Positions 28,535-37,584 of a stretch of DNA of 64,000 nt are shown here, one piece after another. Origin of the DNA: UBA6059 sp965227155 (GTDB taxonomy: Bacteria; Bacteroidota; Bacteroidia; Cytophagales; Cyclobacteriaceae); the NCBI GenBank assembly GCA_965227155.1, contig OZ245731.1:1364001-1428000 (forward strand). Reading direction: 5' to 3'. The position numbers and the translations under genes are program-made. The notes beneath the pieces are model-generated. The model made no database searches, was not told the origin of the DNA, and was given only the letters and a program-made list of their open reading frames with translations. Position 1 is the first letter of the stretch. Each line of letters starts with the position of its first letter.

Positions 28535-28563
28535 AAAAAAAATTGCCGCTAGCAGCGGCAATT
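28535..28563 (-). terminator. Terminator after tRNA-Gly
   Basis: AATTGCCGCT (28541-28550) pairs with AGCGGCAATT (28554-28563) around a 3-base loop. On the minus strand a run of T follows the stem. It separates tRNA-Gly from tRNA-Leu. Confidence 0.8.
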
Positions 28564-28565
28564 TG

Positions 28566-28641
<76 letters not shown>

Positions 28642-28714
28642 ATTATGCTTGTTTCCAAACAGGACTGCAAATTTAAATGAAGAATATTATTATCCAACAT
28701 TGTGAAAATAAAAA

Positions 28715-29476
28715 TTACAACCCTGCCTTTTTATAATCAGACATACGCCCCCAATCCTGGGCCGTCCAGTTAAAATCAAATAGGCCCGCGAGGTGACCTC
28801 TCACTTTTGCAGCTGCCTCCTCCATGGCTACCGCCCTCCCTAGCTCTTGGTGCAGGCTGGTGACGGCCTTGTCATCAATACCACAGGGCACAATATGATC
28901 GAAATAGCTCAAGTCAGCATTGACATTGAATGCAAAGCCGTGCATAGTGACCCAACGACTGGTTTTTACTCCCATAGCACAAATCTTTCGGGGATTTTGC
29001 TGCGCTACATGGTCAATCCATACGCCCGTAAGCCCGGGAATGCGGCCTGCCTCTATCCCGTAATCAGCCAGCGTAAGAATAATGGCCTCTTCGAGCAGCC
29101 GCAGATACTTATGAATGTCAGTGAAAAAATTTTCCAGATCCAGAAGCGGATAACCAACCAACTGCCCAGGCCCATGGTAAGTGATATCTCCACCCCTATT
29201 GATTTTGTAATAACGAGCAGCATGCTTTTGCAAACCCTCATAATCCAGCAGCAAGTTTTCAGGATCACCACTTTTACCTAGGGTATACACATGTGGATGC
29301 TCGCAGAAAATCAGATAATTTGGTGTCTCTTTTTGATCCTCCTCATGTAGGTTTCGGTTTTGGATTTTTAACGCAATCGTATCTGCAAATAGCTTCTCCT
29401 GAAAGTCCCAGGCTTCCTGGTAATCCACCAGGCCTAGATCAATGAACTGAGTAGTTTTGCTTATCTGTTGGTCCAT
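28715..29476 (-). CDS. lipB: Octanoyltransferase LipB
   Basis: LipB moves the octanoyl group from acyl carrier protein to lipoyl domains, the first step of lipoate synthesis. The 253-residue protein has RGGDITYHGPGQLVGYP (94-110), the catalytic K171 in AMGVKTSRW and the acyl-accepting C198 in HIVPCGID. Its start lies within the end of manA (16-base overlap), so the two form one unit, although their pathways are unrelated. No lipA gene is nearby. The glycine cleavage protein encoded by gcvP in this window depends on a lipoylated partner. Confidence 0.93.
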   Translation of the reverse strand: MDQQISKTTQFIDLGLVDYQEAWDFQEKLFADTIALKIQNRNLHEEDQKETPNYLIFCEHPHVYTLGKSGDPENLLLDYEGLQKHAARYYKINRGGDITYHGPGQLVGYPLLDLENFFTDIHKYLRLLEEAIILTLADYGIEAGRIPGLTGVWIDHVAQQNPRKICAMGVKTSRWVTMHGFAFNVNADLSYFDHIVPCGIDDKAVTSLHQELGRAVAMEEAAAKVRGHLAGLFDFNWTAQDWGRMSDYKKAGL

Positions 29477-30456
29477 ACCGTAGGTACATAGGTCTCCAGT
29501 ATCTCTGCTCCCTGATTGGTGGTGAGAGAAACTGATTCCACAGTGGCCGGAACAAGCACCACCTCGCCAAAGTTCAGTGTGGTTTCAAAACCTCCTGATG
29601 TATGCAAGGTAGCCTCCCCTCCTACACCAATTAGTATTTTAAAACTATCGATATGGCCATATTCACGATCCATAGCCTTATCAAAAGACAATTTGTTTGT
29701 CTCAAAATAGGATGATTTCACCAGAGGGTTAAGCCCTTTTTTCTGCTTGTCATAGCTTGTTTTATAGCTATCATAAAAATTAAAATCAATAGCGTCTAAT
29801 GCCTCCTCCACATGTAGCTCGCGCGTATTGCCAGCAGCATCTTTCCTGTCGAAATCGTAAATGCGATAGGTTATATCAGAGGTTTGCTGAATTTCTGCCA
29901 GCAAAAGGCCCTTCCCTATGGTATGCACACGGCCTGCAGGCAAATAAAATAGGTCACCGGCTTCCACATTTTCCTTATTGAGTACTTCCATCAGCCGACC
30001 TGATTCGAAATACTCAAGGTAGCGCTCTCTATCCAATGGTTGATTAAACCCACTAATTAATGTAGCACCTGCATCTGCTTGCAGGATATACCACATCTCG
30101 GTTTTGCCAAAGCTATCATGATGTTTTGCGGCGAGGGCATCATCTGGATGCACCTGTATGGAAAGGTCATCATTGGCATCTATGAACTTTATCAACAGCG
30201 GAAATTCATGGGGAAAGCGGTCGTAAACCGATTTACCCATTAGCTCAGCCTTGTATTCATCCTGTAGTATGGCCAGTGAACTACCGGCCAGCGGCCCATC
30301 TTTGACTACAGATATATTACCTTGTACACCGGAAACTTCCCAGGTTTCCCCACAGTTTGGTAGATCACCAAAGTCCTTGCCGAGTACCGTTTTTATTTTT
30401 TGACCTCCCCAGATTTTATCTTTATAGATCGTATGAAATTTAAGTGGATATAGCAC
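29461..30456 (-). CDS. manA: Class I mannose-6-phosphate isomerase
   Basis: The enzyme interconverts mannose 6-phosphate and fructose 6-phosphate, feeding GDP-mannose synthesis. The 331-residue protein has the zinc-site motif IQVHPDD and the GLDP-like loop, with cupin strands (FYLPAGRVHTIGKG). The start is GTG (LYPLKFHTIYKDKIWGG), the conserved family beginning. A -7-like box TATATTTG lies about 14 bases upstream on the minus strand (30470-30477). Confidence 0.9.
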   Translation of the reverse strand: MLYPLKFHTIYKDKIWGGQKIKTVLGKDFGDLPNCGETWEVSGVQGNISVVKDGPLAGSSLAILQDEYKAELMGKSVYDRFPHEFPLLIKFIDANDDLSIQVHPDDALAAKHHDSFGKTEMWYILQADAGATLISGFNQPLDRERYLEYFESGRLMEVLNKENVEAGDLFYLPAGRVHTIGKGLLLAEIQQTSDITYRIYDFDRKDAAGNTRELHVEEALDAIDFNFYDSYKTSYDKQKKGLNPLVKSSYFETNKLSFDKAMDREYGHIDSFKILIGVGGEATLHTSGGFETTLNFGEVVLVPATVESVSLTTNQGAEILETYVPTVWTNR

Positions 30457-30576
30457 TGCTTTTTTTTAACAAATATAAAATGAAATGACCATCTCTATTG
30501 TGAACTATCAACTCTTGCCTATCAAGAGAAAAGACCTTCATTCTCTAAAATCATTAAGTTCTCCTATTTTTAGGTT

Positions 30577-30924
30577 GTGAAAGGCAAAACCAAAATTACC
30601 GGCAATAAAGGTGAGGATCAGGCAGCAACCTTTCTGATGCAAAAAGGGTACCGTATCATTGCTAAAAACTACAGGCACAAAAGGGGGGAAATAGACCTGA
30701 TTGCCCGCATAAAAGATGTATATGTGTTTGTGGAAGTCAAAACCCGAAAAAACATGCATTATGGGCCTCCGGAGGCATTTGTCACCAAAGCACAGCAAAA
30801 GCAAATTTTAGCCGTAGCAGATGAATTCACTTTCCAGCATCAATGGGAAGGTATGATACGGTTTGATATCATTTCCATTATTCCGGGTCAGGAAATTGTA
30901 CACATTGAGGACGCCTTTTATTGA
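30577..30924 (+). CDS. YraN-family (UPF0102) nuclease-like protein
   Basis: A 115-residue protein with the PD-(D/E)xK nuclease-like core of the YraN family: GNKGEDQAATFL, RGEIDLIAR, VFVEVKTR. Function is unsettled; a Holliday-junction-related role has been suggested from fold. The start is GTG. It ends with a seven-base tail-to-tail overlap with the next gene. Confidence 0.85.
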   Translation: MKGKTKITGNKGEDQAATFLMQKGYRIIAKNYRHKRGEIDLIARIKDVYVFVEVKTRKNMHYGPPEAFVTKAQQKQILAVADEFTFQHQWEGMIRFDIISIIPGQEIVHIEDAFY

Positions 30925-31784
30925 CCTATGCTCCTAAGATATTTCTCCCTATCGTAGATCACGATACCCCGCTCGTTCCATTCTTTCAGGATGACAGGCT
31001 TGTAGGTATCATCAAAGGCATAATCAGAGTATTGCACTTCCCTCTTCTTTTTGCCCCGCTCAGGATAATATTCGCGCCAAAGCCCAATTTTATGATCAAA
31101 ATGATATTCACCTACTGCAGCGATGTTCCCATTTTCATGAAAAGCATAATAATAGCCTTCTTTTTCGCCGTATTGGATTGGAATTACCTCTTTGATTTGT
31201 CGGGTTTCTTTGTTCCAATAGGCAACCTGTGAATGTTTTGGCCAGCCTTTGTAGAATTTCTCTTTGGCCTGAAGGATATCATGCCTGTTTAATCGTACCC
31301 AGCGGCCATGTTTTAAGCCTTTGTAAAAAATGCCTTCTTCCAGCACCTGCTCACCCAACAGCTTTTTGTAAGGTCCATGTAGCAATGCTCCATTATCCCA
31401 GTCTACCTTTCGGGAGTTTACGATCTTTTTCTTCTTGAAATTATACCAATAAACATCCCGCACGTATGGGTCAATGTTCTCCTGCTCCTTGAGGTAATAA
31501 AACTGCTCGATTACAATATTTTCACCAAAGCCGGTCTTGGTAAAGCCTTTCTTGGTTTTAATGCCGTAAAAAACCTTCTTTTTTTGCTTCTTTTTCTCTT
31601 TAGCATCACGAATACTATCCAGATCTACAGTTTCCTCCTCCAGATCAATCGTCAATGGCGTATCGTAGTTCACCTCAAAGAAAAAATCGCCTACCTCTTC
31701 CTGCGCCTGAATGCCAACTGCATTCATCAAAACCAACGCAATGACAGCAGTCCAGATTCGCAAAGCTTTTTTAAAGTTCATCAT
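30918..31784 (-). CDS. Secreted MORN/YwqK-like repeat protein
   Basis: A 288-residue exported protein with signal peptide (ending VGIQAQ), a lysine-rich segment (KEKKKQKKKVFYG) and several repeats of the GxYxxYxxNGxxxxxGxY type (EGYYYAFHENGNIAAVGEYH, LWREYYPERGKKKREVQY). This is the MORN-like pattern of YwqK-family proteins, which despite the label antitoxin are not tied to a toxin here. Function unknown. Confidence 0.7.
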   Translation of the reverse strand: MMNFKKALRIWTAVIALVLMNAVGIQAQEEVGDFFFEVNYDTPLTIDLEEETVDLDSIRDAKEKKKQKKKVFYGIKTKKGFTKTGFGENIVIEQFYYLKEQENIDPYVRDVYWYNFKKKKIVNSRKVDWDNGALLHGPYKKLLGEQVLEEGIFYKGLKHGRWVRLNRHDILQAKEKFYKGWPKHSQVAYWNKETRQIKEVIPIQYGEKEGYYYAFHENGNIAAVGEYHFDHKIGLWREYYPERGKKKREVQYSDYAFDDTYKPVILKEWNERGIVIYDREKYLRSIGQ

Positions 31785-31847
31785 AAGCCTGGTTCGTTAT
31801 TTCAACCATTCACTGGCAATATAAATTCAAATCTCAACACCTAAAAA

Positions 31848-31879
31848 CGAAAAAAGGCTGCCTTTATTGGACAGCCTTT
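31848..31879 (-). terminator. Terminator after htpG
   Basis: AAAGGCTG (31853-31860) pairs with CAGCCTTT (31872-31879); on the minus strand the stem runs into a T-rich tail, 20 bases past the htpG stop. Confidence 0.8.
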
Positions 31880-31899
31880 CACATCTATTGCTATTGGAA

Positions 31900-33798
31900 T
31901 TAGTTTTCTGAGGCTAATGCCACACTTCTTTTGATGAAGTTGGTTAGGCTTTCGCCTGTGAGCATATTTTGTCCTAGCAGTGCCAAATCATACGCCTGCT
32001 TGGCCAGTTGCTCCTTATCTGCATCTTCTTTGGCATTTAATACCTGCTGGATCATCTTATGGTTACCGTTTACCGTTACGGATAAGGTATCTGGCATATC
32101 ACCCATCATCATGTAAGGACTGCCTCCGCCCGTTTTAGCCATATCCTTCATACGACGCATAAATTCAGGCAGGGTAATCACCACCGGCATCTCGTCTGGA
32201 GAAAGTGACTCTACAGTTACGCTGGCATTTTTATTGTTAATTGCCTTTTCAAAAATCCCCTTCACGTTTTCCTTCTCCTTGTCAGACAATACCGATTCTT
32301 TCTTTTCGTCTTTATCGATCAGCTTGTCTAGTATATCAGCATCTACACGCTTGAAAGTAGTTTTTTCAAGCTTGGTCTCCATGTGATTGATGAAGTGGCT
32401 ATCCAATATGCCAGTCAGCTTCAGCACATCGTAGCCCTTTTGTCTTGCGCCTTGAATGTAGCTGTGCTGCTTTTCTTCATCGGTGGTATATATCCACACA
32501 TTGGTTTTGTCTTTATCTGTTTGATTAGCACTTGTGTGCTCTTTGTATTCATCCAGCGTAAAGAATTTCCCTTCTGTATTCTCTACCAGGGCATAATCTT
32601 TAGCTTTTTCGTAGAATTTCTCTTCGCTGATCATGCCATATTTAATGAACAGACCGATATCCCGCCATTTCTTTTCGTAGGATTCTCTCTCCTTTTTGAA
32701 AAGCTCACCCAGCTTGTCAGCCACTTTCTTGGTAATGTAAGTGTTGATTTTTTTCACATTACTATCAGACTGCAGGTAGCTTCTCGATACGTTGAGTGGA
32801 ATGTCCGGAGAGTCAATCACCCCATGTAGCAGCATAAGGAATTCCGGTACAATATCCCTCACCTCATCAGTGATGAATACCTGCCTGCTGTATAGCTGGA
32901 TTTTATTCTTCTGAAGCTCAAAATCCGTTTTTACTTTGGGAAAATAAAGTATACCTGTCAGGTTGAAAGGGTAATCTACATTGAGGTGAATCCAGAACAA
33001 TGGCTCCTCACTGAAGGGATAAAGCTCTTTGTAAAACTCCAGGTAGTCCTCATCTTTTAGATCATTGGGAGATTTGGTCCAAAGTGGTGTGGTGTTGTTG
33101 ATGATGTTATCAACTTTTACCGTTTTCCATTTAGTGTTGCCGTCTTTGTCTTTACCATCTTCTACGCTCTTTTCTTTTTGACCAAAGCGAATAGGTACTG
33201 GTAAAAATTTACTGTACTTATCAAGGATACCTTGCAGACGAGACTCCTCCAAAAACTCTTCAGAATCATCGGCCATATGAAGAATAATCTCCGTACCGCG
33301 ATCTTTCTTTACGGTCTTCGAAATTTCAAATTCAGTATTGCCATCACACACCCACTTGGCAGGCTCTGAACCTTCTTTGTGTGAAAGGGTATTGATCTCC
33401 ACTTTCTTGGCAACCATAAAAGCAGAGTAAAAGCCCAGACCGAAGTGACCGATGATCTGCTGATCTTCACCTTTGTCTTTATATTTTTCGATGAATTCGG
33501 TAGCACCGGAAAATGCAATTTGATTGATATATTTCTTGATTTCCTCGGCTGTCATACCAATTCCCCTGTCAATGACGGAGATGGTTTTCTTCTTCTTGTC
33601 GAATTTTACATCAATCGTAATATCGCCAAGTTCGCCCTGATACTCTCCCAGGGATGCCAACCTTTTGATTTTTTGCGTAGCGTCAACCGCATTAGAAACC
33701 AATTCCCTTAGAAAAATCTCATGATCAGAATAAAGAAACTTCTTGATGATCGGGAAAATATTCTCGGTGTGTATTGAAATGGTACCTTTCTCTTGCAT
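31900..33798 (-). CDS. htpG: Molecular chaperone HtpG (Hsp90)
   Basis: HtpG is the bacterial Hsp90, an ATP-driven dimeric chaperone of the cytoplasm. The 632-residue protein has the GHKL ATPase motifs FLRELVSNAVDA, DRGIGMT and GHFGLGFYSAFM, the middle domain with the catalytic arginine region (PLNVSRSYLQ) and the C-terminal dimerisation domain. The charged linker is short, as in other bacterial members. An inverted repeat TGACA-GGT-TGTCA lies about 65 bases upstream and may regulate it. Confidence 0.96.
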   Translation of the reverse strand: MQEKGTISIHTENIFPIIKKFLYSDHEIFLRELVSNAVDATQKIKRLASLGEYQGELGDITIDVKFDKKKKTISVIDRGIGMTAEEIKKYINQIAFSGATEFIEKYKDKGEDQQIIGHFGLGFYSAFMVAKKVEINTLSHKEGSEPAKWVCDGNTEFEISKTVKKDRGTEIILHMADDSEEFLEESRLQGILDKYSKFLPVPIRFGQKEKSVEDGKDKDGNTKWKTVKVDNIINNTTPLWTKSPNDLKDEDYLEFYKELYPFSEEPLFWIHLNVDYPFNLTGILYFPKVKTDFELQKNKIQLYSRQVFITDEVRDIVPEFLMLLHGVIDSPDIPLNVSRSYLQSDSNVKKINTYITKKVADKLGELFKKERESYEKKWRDIGLFIKYGMISEEKFYEKAKDYALVENTEGKFFTLDEYKEHTSANQTDKDKTNVWIYTTDEEKQHSYIQGARQKGYDVLKLTGILDSHFINHMETKLEKTTFKRVDADILDKLIDKDEKKESVLSDKEKENVKGIFEKAINNKNASVTVESLSPDEMPVVITLPEFMRRMKDMAKTGGGSPYMMMGDMPDTLSVTVNGNHKMIQQVLNAKEDADKEQLAKQAYDLALLGQNMLTGESLTNFIKRSVALASEN

Positions 33799-33862
33799 TG
33801 TATCTAAAATTTTAAAATTTCAGATTGGTGCATATCAAAGGCCATTCCAGTTCACAAAAAAG

Positions 33863-33913
33863 TGACAGGTTGTCAGTCTGTATGTGTCTGTAGAATACTG
33901 AATTGTCAGTCTG
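33863..33913. promoter_or_regulatory. TGTCA-type inverted and direct repeats upstream of htpG
   Basis: TGACA-GGT-TGTCA at 33863-33875 is a perfect palindrome with a 3-base spacer. The 11-base word TTGTCAGTCTG occurs at 33870 and again at 33903, 33 bases later. They lie 65-115 bases before the htpG start, a plausible operator or activator site for a heat-shock gene. Confidence 0.4.
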
Positions 33914-33934
33914 CCCTGTCAGGCAGGCGTTTTC

Positions 33935-34426
33935 CTAGCGGATACGGTCAGATTCCCGCACCAGTCGCTCGTCTTTTCGGATAAACCGATTGGCCAGAGA
34001 ATTAAAAATTAAAGCTACCATAGCAATGTAAAAGCTAAAGAGGTACTGACCTTGCTCGGCAGGTGCAATCATTTGTTCTGCTTTAAAAATGAAATAAAAA
34101 GCTGTACCTACAGTAGCTGCAATAATCAGGGAATTGAGGGCACCCAATTTGATCTGGCGGAGGCGATTATTGAATTGCGAGATTGAAAATAAAGCAATAC
34201 CCGCTGAAAGAATGGCGAAAATAGATATGAAAATTGTGCTGCGTGTATCAATCACGGTACGGTCTGAAGATTCAGGGTCAAAAGACTCATAGACCAGCTC
34301 AAAAGCATTGATGGTGATGACTTCATTTTCCTCCCAGGCAACTTTTTGCCATATGGGGAAAAACAGATAGGCAATCATACAAATGGCCACCATAAGAAGA
34401 AAAATGCTCTGTACGCGCTGAATCAT
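33935..34426 (-). CDS. DUF4293 membrane protein
   Basis: A 163-residue protein with four transmembrane helices, starting MIQRVQSIFLLMVAI, the hallmark of DUF4293, a family found almost only in Bacteroidota and often near DNA-metabolism genes. Function unknown. The frame extends to 34462, but ATG at 34426 fits the family start. It is divergent from truA, with 95 bases between. Confidence 0.8.
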   Translation of the reverse strand: MIQRVQSIFLLMVAICMIAYLFFPIWQKVAWEENEVITINAFELVYESFDPESSDRTVIDTRSTIFISIFAILSAGIALFSISQFNNRLRQIKLGALNSLIIAATVGTAFYFIFKAEQMIAPAEQGQYLFSFYIAMVALIFNSLANRFIRKDERLVRESDRIR

Positions 34427-34443
34427 AAAGCTGAAATTTGCCG

Positions 34444-34474
34444 CAAAGTAAACGTAAATCACAGTCTTTTACAA
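34444..34474 (-). promoter_or_regulatory. Promoter of the DUF4293 gene
   Basis: On the minus strand TTG, 20 bases, then TTACTTTG resembles the Bacteroidota promoter with one mismatch in the -7 box. Transcription would start about 10-12 bases before ATG 34426, which excludes the longer frame. Confidence 0.4.
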
Positions 34475-34521
34475 TGTGCGCCACTATTACAGAGCCCGGA
34501 GAAAACGGTACTTTTGCAGCC

Positions 34522-35271
34522 ATGCGGTATTTTCTGGATTTGAGCTACGATGGAAACCGGTATCATGGCTGGCAGTTGCAAAAAAATGCACACAGTGTGC
34601 AGGCGGAGGTCAATCGTGCCTTGTCGGTATGGTTGCAGCAGGAGGTAAACTGTGTAGCCAGTGGCCGTACTGATACCGGTGTACATGCCCGACAGCAAAT
34701 TGTCCATTTTGACAGTCCCAAAAAACTCAATGAAGCACAAGGTATCTTCAAGCTAAATACGCTGTTGCCTTACGATGTTGCGGTTCATCAACTTTGGGAG
34801 GTGCCTGAAAATAGCCACGCCAGGTTTGATGCAGTACAGCGGAGTTATCAGTACTTCATTCATCAAAAAAAGAACGCTTTTCTATTCAATAGATCATATT
34901 ATTACACCCGTCCTTTAAATGTGGACTTGATGAATGAAGCCGGGCGCATTCTTTTACAGTATGAAAACTTTCAAAGCTTCAGCAGGGTTAAAACGGAGGT
35001 GAATAATTTCAATTGCCAGATTGGTGAAGCCTATTGGCATATGGAAAACGATTCACTCATTTTTACCGTAAGTGCCAATAGGTTTTTGAGAGGCATGGTA
35101 AGAGCTTTGGTGGGTACCATTTTATTAGTAGGTGAGGAAAAAATCACGCTAGCTGATTTTAAAGGCATCATTGAAGCAAGAGATAGAAAGCAAGCAGGTC
35201 GAGCAGCACCCGCTTTTGGACTTTACTTGAATGCCGTAAAATACCCGGACCACATTTACAGATCTTTATAA
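34522..35271 (+). CDS. truA: tRNA pseudouridine synthase A
   Basis: TruA makes pseudouridine at positions 38-40 of the tRNA anticodon arm. The 249-residue protein starts MRYFLDLSYDGNRYHGWQ, has the catalytic aspartate in SGRTDTGVHA, and ends with the MVRALVGTILLVGEEK region. The frame continues upstream to 34438, but the added residues do not match the family. A perfect -7 box TACTTTTG (34509-34516) ends only five bases before the ATG, so the mRNA may be leaderless. Confidence 0.92.
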   Translation: MRYFLDLSYDGNRYHGWQLQKNAHSVQAEVNRALSVWLQQEVNCVASGRTDTGVHARQQIVHFDSPKKLNEAQGIFKLNTLLPYDVAVHQLWEVPENSHARFDAVQRSYQYFIHQKKNAFLFNRSYYYTRPLNVDLMNEAGRILLQYENFQSFSRVKTEVNNFNCQIGEAYWHMENDSLIFTVSANRFLRGMVRALVGTILLVGEEKITLADFKGIIEARDRKQAGRAAPAFGLYLNAVKYPDHIYRSL

Positions 35272-35280
35272 AAAGACCTT

Positions 35281-37041
35281 TTGGAAAAAGAAACAGTATC
35301 TGGCAATATCATCGATTCACAGGCGCTTAAGCGACTTGTGAAGTTCATAAAACCCTACAAAGGCTATTTTTATTTTTTAATCCTTCTTACCCTGGCACTT
35401 GCCATCCTGGTACCGGCAAGGCCCTACTTAATTCAGGTGACCATAGATAATTACGTGGGGGTGAAGGATTACAATGGTCTGGTCAGCATGATTTTGCTCT
35501 TAGTTGGGCTATTGTTCTTACAGGCGATTGTTCAGTACCTGCACACGTACTACAGTGGTTGGCTAGGGCAGTACATTATCCGCGATATCAGAATACAGCT
35601 TTTCAGGCATTTGCAAAGCCTACAGCTTAAGTTTTTCGACAAAACACCGATTGGAAGACTTGTCACCAGAAATGTATCCGATATAGAAACCCTATCGCAG
35701 GTTTTTAGCCAGGGGTTAGCTGCTATGATTGGTGACCTGCTACAGCTCATCGTCATACTGGGAGTAATGTTTTATATCGACTGGCGGCTTACCCTGGTCA
35801 GTTTATCAACCCTGCCCTTACTCATCATTAGCACTTATGTGTTTAAGGAAAAAATCAAGGTCGCTTTCAATGAGGTTAGAAATGCGGTGGCAAACCTCAA
35901 CTCGTTTGTGCAAGAGCATATTACCGGCATGAATGTCATCCAGATTTTCAATAGTGAAGAGCGGGAATACAAAAAATTTAAAGCTATCAATGAGGAGCAT
36001 CGTAAGGCCAACCTTCGTTCGGTCATGTATTATTCTGTTTACTTCCCGGTAGCAGAGGTTATTCAGGCAGCCGGTATAGGTCTTGTAGTTTGGTATGGTG
36101 CGGGGCAGGTAATCCAGGAGCAGGTTACACTGGGTGTGCTCATCGCCTTTATCATGTACATCCAAATGTTTTTCAGACCCATTCGTATGATTGCAGACCG
36201 CTTCAATACCTTGCAAATGGGTATTGTTAGCTCCAATCGTATATTCAATCTATTAGATAGTCATGAGCATATCGACAATAATGGCACCTACAAGCCCGAA
36301 AGTGTAGAAGGTGCTGTGAATTTTAACAAAGTATGGTTTGCCTACATAGATGATGACTATGTGCTTAAGGACATCTCTTTTGATGTGAAACCTGGTGAAA
36401 CTGTTGCGCTCGTGGGAGCCACCGGAGCGGGCAAATCTTCAGTGATCAATCTGCTCAGCCGGTTTTATGAAATCAATAAAGGACAAATCACCCTAGATGG
36501 AAAAGACATCAAGGAGTACGATCTTGGCGCCTTACGGCAGCAGATAGGCGTAGTACTACAGGATGTTTTTCTTTTTTCCGATACCATTGCCAATAATATC
36601 ACGCTGGGCAACCCCGACATTACCTACGATAAGGTGATGGAGGCAGCCGAGCTGGTGGGTGCAAAACAGTTTATCGACAGATTACCTGGCAAGCTCAACT
36701 ACAATGTGATGGAACGAGGTGCCACGCTTTCTGTTGGGCAGCGGCAGCTGATTTCTTTCGTAAGGGCGATGGTCTACGACCCTAAGATCATTGTGCTTGA
36801 TGAGGCGACCTCTTCGGTAGATACTGAAACAGAGGAATTGATTCAGCAGGCGATTGATAAGCTGATGAAGGGGCGCACCAGCATAGTGATTGCCCACAGG
36901 CTCAGCACTATTCAGCAGGCCAATAAAATTATTGTTTTGGATAAAGGGGAAATTAAGGAAATTGGCACGCATGAAGAATTATTGCGACAGGAGGGTTACT
37001 ATGCGCAGCTTCACCGTATGCAGTACAAAGAGGTAGTGTAA
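35281..37041 (+). CDS. Half ABC exporter, MdlB/YheH-like
   Basis: A 586-residue half-transporter with six transmembrane helices (to ~330) and one nucleotide-binding domain: Walker A VGATGAGKSS, signature LSVGQ (not the canonical LSGGQ), Walker B IIVLDEATSSVD with the catalytic glutamate, and the H-loop IAHRLS. A degenerate signature with a full Walker B is the pattern of the MdlB/YheH subunit of heterodimeric exporters. The start is TTG, nine bases after truA. The MdlA-like partner is encoded convergently at 37581. The substrate (lipid or drug) is unknown. Confidence 0.87.
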   Translation: MEKETVSGNIIDSQALKRLVKFIKPYKGYFYFLILLTLALAILVPARPYLIQVTIDNYVGVKDYNGLVSMILLLVGLLFLQAIVQYLHTYYSGWLGQYIIRDIRIQLFRHLQSLQLKFFDKTPIGRLVTRNVSDIETLSQVFSQGLAAMIGDLLQLIVILGVMFYIDWRLTLVSLSTLPLLIISTYVFKEKIKVAFNEVRNAVANLNSFVQEHITGMNVIQIFNSEEREYKKFKAINEEHRKANLRSVMYYSVYFPVAEVIQAAGIGLVVWYGAGQVIQEQVTLGVLIAFIMYIQMFFRPIRMIADRFNTLQMGIVSSNRIFNLLDSHEHIDNNGTYKPESVEGAVNFNKVWFAYIDDDYVLKDISFDVKPGETVALVGATGAGKSSVINLLSRFYEINKGQITLDGKDIKEYDLGALRQQIGVVLQDVFLFSDTIANNITLGNPDITYDKVMEAAELVGAKQFIDRLPGKLNYNVMERGATLSVGQRQLISFVRAMVYDPKIIVLDEATSSVDTETEELIQQAIDKLMKGRTSIVIAHRLSTIQQANKIIVLDKGEIKEIGTHEELLRQEGYYAQLHRMQYKEVV

Positions 37042-37584
37042 ATGGCCAATAAGATCGTCATTTTAAAATATGTGTACTACGGCATTACCATAGTATCACT
37101 TATTGTGATAGCCATATCCATCAAATATCTTTTGGGAGGCTATGAGCCGCTAAAAGTAGAGTCAATAGGTCCATCCGAATTTACGGTTGCCGGCTCAATG
37201 TTTGAAGGCAAGGAAAATTCATCCGCGCATCAGGAAAGCATTGCCACGATTCAAAATTATATTGAAGCAGGAAAGCTAAAAGGTGAATTCACCGTGATTC
37301 ACTATCTTCAGCCTAACGCAGAGGCTGGCTACCAGCAGTTTATTGGGGCCGTTTTGACCGGCAATGTATTTACCTTTCCATCAAGCCTTCAGATCAAAGA
37401 ATATGAAACGCCTGATGCGCTCGGAATGGAGGTAGAAATGCACCCCTTATTTAGACCTTCTGTCGATGAGATCAGACAACTGATGATGGATTTTTATCCG
37501 GATAAAGACATTAGTATTAACCCTATAGTAGAAATCAACAAATCTGACAGCCATAGAGTAGGCTGGTACATGCCCTTGCCTTAG
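37042..37584 (+). CDS. Single-helix membrane protein of unknown function
   Basis: A 180-residue protein with one N-terminal transmembrane helix (about 9-31) and a soluble C-terminal part of ~145 residues. Its ATG directly follows the stop codon of the upstream ABC transporter gene, so it is almost certainly translated from the same mRNA and may work with the exporter. I recognise no family; the soluble part loosely resembles small ligand-binding (GyrI-like) folds, which is weak. It ends with a four-base tail-to-tail overlap with the opposing transporter gene. Confidence 0.6.
   Translation: MANKIVILKYVYYGITIVSLIVIAISIKYLLGGYEPLKVESIGPSEFTVAGSMFEGKENSSAHQESIATIQNYIEAGKLKGEFTVIHYLQPNAEAGYQQFIGAVLTGNVFTFPSSLQIKEYETPDALGMEVEMHPLFRPSVDEIRQLMMDFYPDKDISINPIVEINKSDSHRVGWYMPLP

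Noticed and set aside
30918..31784. Antitoxin of a toxin-antitoxin pair
   Set aside because: The MORN/YwqK-like protein has a signal peptide and no toxin gene beside it.
32383..32829. Plus-strand frame of 148 codons
   Set aside because: It is antisense to htpG and has a composition typical of a shadow frame.
33820..33850. Sigma-54 promoter for htpG
   Set aside because: TGG-N8-TTG has the right spacing, but the essential GC of the -12 element is GA here.
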